From: Defluviicoccus sp046348835
GTDB taxonomy: Bacteria > Pseudomonadota > Alphaproteobacteria > Rhodospirillales > Defluviicoccaceae
Assembly: GCA_046348835.1 (NCBI GenBank)
Contig: JAXMDM010000004.1
Location: 676,645 to 740,644, forward strand
Reading direction: 5' to 3'
Length of the DNA: 64,000 bases
Positions 62,946-64,000 of this stretch are shown in pieces. The stretch's first letter is position 1. Each line of letters begins with the position of its first letter. A program made the position numbers and the translations under genes. The notes beneath the pieces were generated by a model. The model worked only from the letters and a program-made list of their open reading frames with translations. It had not been told where the DNA came from and searched no databases.

Positions 62946-64000
62946 CCTCCCAAACAAAAACCATTGGCCTCATTGGGAATCCCAACTGCGGCAAAACAAC
63001 CCTGTTTAACGCCCTGACTCGCACCCGTCAACAAGTCGGTAACTGGCCCGGGGTGACGGTTGAGCGGAAGTCGGGCGTCTACGGCAGCGGGAGTTCTTTG
63101 GTCAATGTGGTCGACCTGCCGGGTGTCTATTCTCTCGGGGTGACTTCCTTTGCATCGGTGGATGAACGTGTTGCCCGCGAGTTCGCTCTCTCCGGCGAAG
63201 CCGATCTTGTCGTCAACATCGTCGATGCCTCCAACCTGGAGCGAAACCTTTATCTGACCGCGCAGATCATCGAGATGCGCGTGCCGATGATCGTCGTCCT
63301 CAACATGTTCGACGTGGCCATCGCTCGGCGCCTTGAAATCGACGTGGCTGGACTGAGCCGCCGCCTTGGCTGTCCGGTGGTGCCGATGGTGGCCAGCCGC
63401 GGCGAAGGTTTGGATGATTTGAAGGCGGAGATCGCCCGCTTCGGTCGTGAACCTCACCCTCCCCGGGCGACGATCAAATTTGCGCCGGAGATCGAGGCGG
63501 AGATTGACGCACTCCAATCGGCGCTTGCCGCCAGTTCCGTTGCCGGCGGCATCCATGATCTGCGCTGGCTTGCGGTCAAGCTGTTGGAGAACGACGAAGT
63601 CGCCCGGCATCTGGTTCCGGCGGAAATGCTCTCCGCCGCCGAAGCCGCGCAGGCGCGCATTACCGAGCGGCTGGATGAGGATGCGGATATCCTCATCGCC
63701 GACGCCCGTTACGGCTTCGCCAACCAGATCATGCGCGACCTGGTACGGCAGACGGGAAAGGTGGATCGGACCACATCAGACAAGATCGACCGGATTGTTC
63801 TTCACCGGGTTTTGGGTTTACCGATATTTCTCCTGGTCATCTACCTGCTATTTTTATTTTCGATTAACTTTGGCTCTGCCTTCATCGACTTTTTCGATCA
63901 GATTACGGGTGCTTTCCTTGTCGATGGCGTGGCCTCGGTCCTCGACGGCTGGGGTTGGCCGGCTTGGTTGGTGACGCTTCTTGCGCACGGGGTCGGCGGC
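62942..64000 (+). CDS. feoB: Ferrous iron transport protein B, N-terminal part (runs off window)
   Basis: The first 353 codons are present and the frame is open at the right edge. G1 GNPNCGKTTLFNALT, G2 around PGVTVERK, G3 DLPG and the G4 motif NMFD define the GTPase domain; then a helical spacer and the first transmembrane helix (LGLPIFLLVIYLLFLFSINF). The G1 motif has Cys-Gly-Lys, as usual for FeoB. The start ATG overlaps the second feoA. FeoB imports Fe(II) across the inner membrane. Confidence 0.95.
   Translation, partial: MTSQTKTIGLIGNPNCGKTTLFNALTRTRQQVGNWPGVTVERKSGVYGSGSSLVNVVDLPGVYSLGVTSFASVDERVAREFALSGEADLVVNIVDASNLERNLYLTAQIIEMRVPMIVVLNMFDVAIARRLEIDVAGLSRRLGCPVVPMVASRGEGLDDLKAEIARFGREPHPPRATIKFAPEIEAEIDALQSALAASSVAGGIHDLRWLAVKLLENDEVARHLVPAEMLSAAEAAQARITERLDEDADILIADARYGFANQIMRDLVRQTGKVDRTTSDKIDRIVLHRVLGLPIFLLVIYLLFLFSINFGSAFIDFFDQITGAFLVDGVASVLDGWGWPAWLVTLLAHGVGG

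Overview
The window looks like chromosomal DNA from a GC-rich alphaproteobacterium, most likely a Rhodospirillales-type lineage. The evidence is gene content and order: an Rrf2/IscR-regulated SUF operon, class II DAHP synthase, citramalate synthase, Coq7 with a DsbB-like protein, a short-type glutamyl-tRNA synthetase, phbB, DUF2333, YggT-DUF167-folD and a GcvA-type LysR beside a DUF1127 gene. The genus cannot be fixed from sequence alone. No rRNA, insertion sequence, CRISPR array or prophage was found. The region is core genome with a few accessory genes.

Layout. 1-2.8 kb: the 3' end of a sensor kinase, its overlapping FixJ-type regulator, and an O-antigen-polymerase/ligase-like membrane protein with locally AT-rich codons. 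3.0-9.4 kb: an Fe-S cluster assembly operon (iscR-type regulator, sufB, C, D, S, U, T) behind a promoter carrying CTAATC/GATTAG half-sites. 9.7-17 kb: one gene for a 2419-residue modular protein with a FecR-like N-terminus, three related jelly-roll-like modules and 13 cadherin/VCBS-like repeats, followed by a large lipoprotein of unknown function. 18.5-26.2 kb: alpha/beta hydrolase, EF-hand protein, glycine-zipper lipoprotein, GntP-type permease, patatin-like lipase, small lipoprotein, GltS-type symporter and a small conserved protein.

26.3-31.9 kb: tRNA-Val, gph, glmU, glmS (UDP-GlcNAc supply) and a glutathione reductase. 32-39.1 kb: class II DAHP synthase, nicotinate phosphoribosyltransferase, nadE, gltX and cysS. 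The gltX has an atypical HIGH motif. 39.2-48.9 kb: a sialidase-like gene broken in a G7 tract, citramalate synthase, trmJ, coq7-dsbB, tRNA-Leu, a coiled-coil/starch-binding-module protein, DUF2333, two adjacent hotdog thioesterases, dienelactone hydrolase and an Asp/Asn hydroxylase. 49.2-58.5 kb: class III aminotransferase, PBP1A-type enzyme, DUF1127/LysR divergent pair, LemA-TPM-TPM cassette, RlpA-like protein, EamA transporter and YkvA. 58.7-64 kb: phbB, pterin dehydratase, zincin, tRNA-Ala, yggT-DUF167-folD, then a Fur-box-preceded feoA-feoA-feoB operon that runs off the right edge.

How the parts fit. Iron is a recurrent theme: Fe-S assembly with an IscR-like operator on the left and ferrous iron uptake with a Fur-like site on the right. 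Envelope functions are the other: cell-wall precursors, a PBP, RlpA, many lipoproteins and a giant extracellular-type protein. The most unusual locus is the giant modular gene and its lipoprotein neighbour. No system could be shown to be wholly new; several specific oddities are listed as findings.
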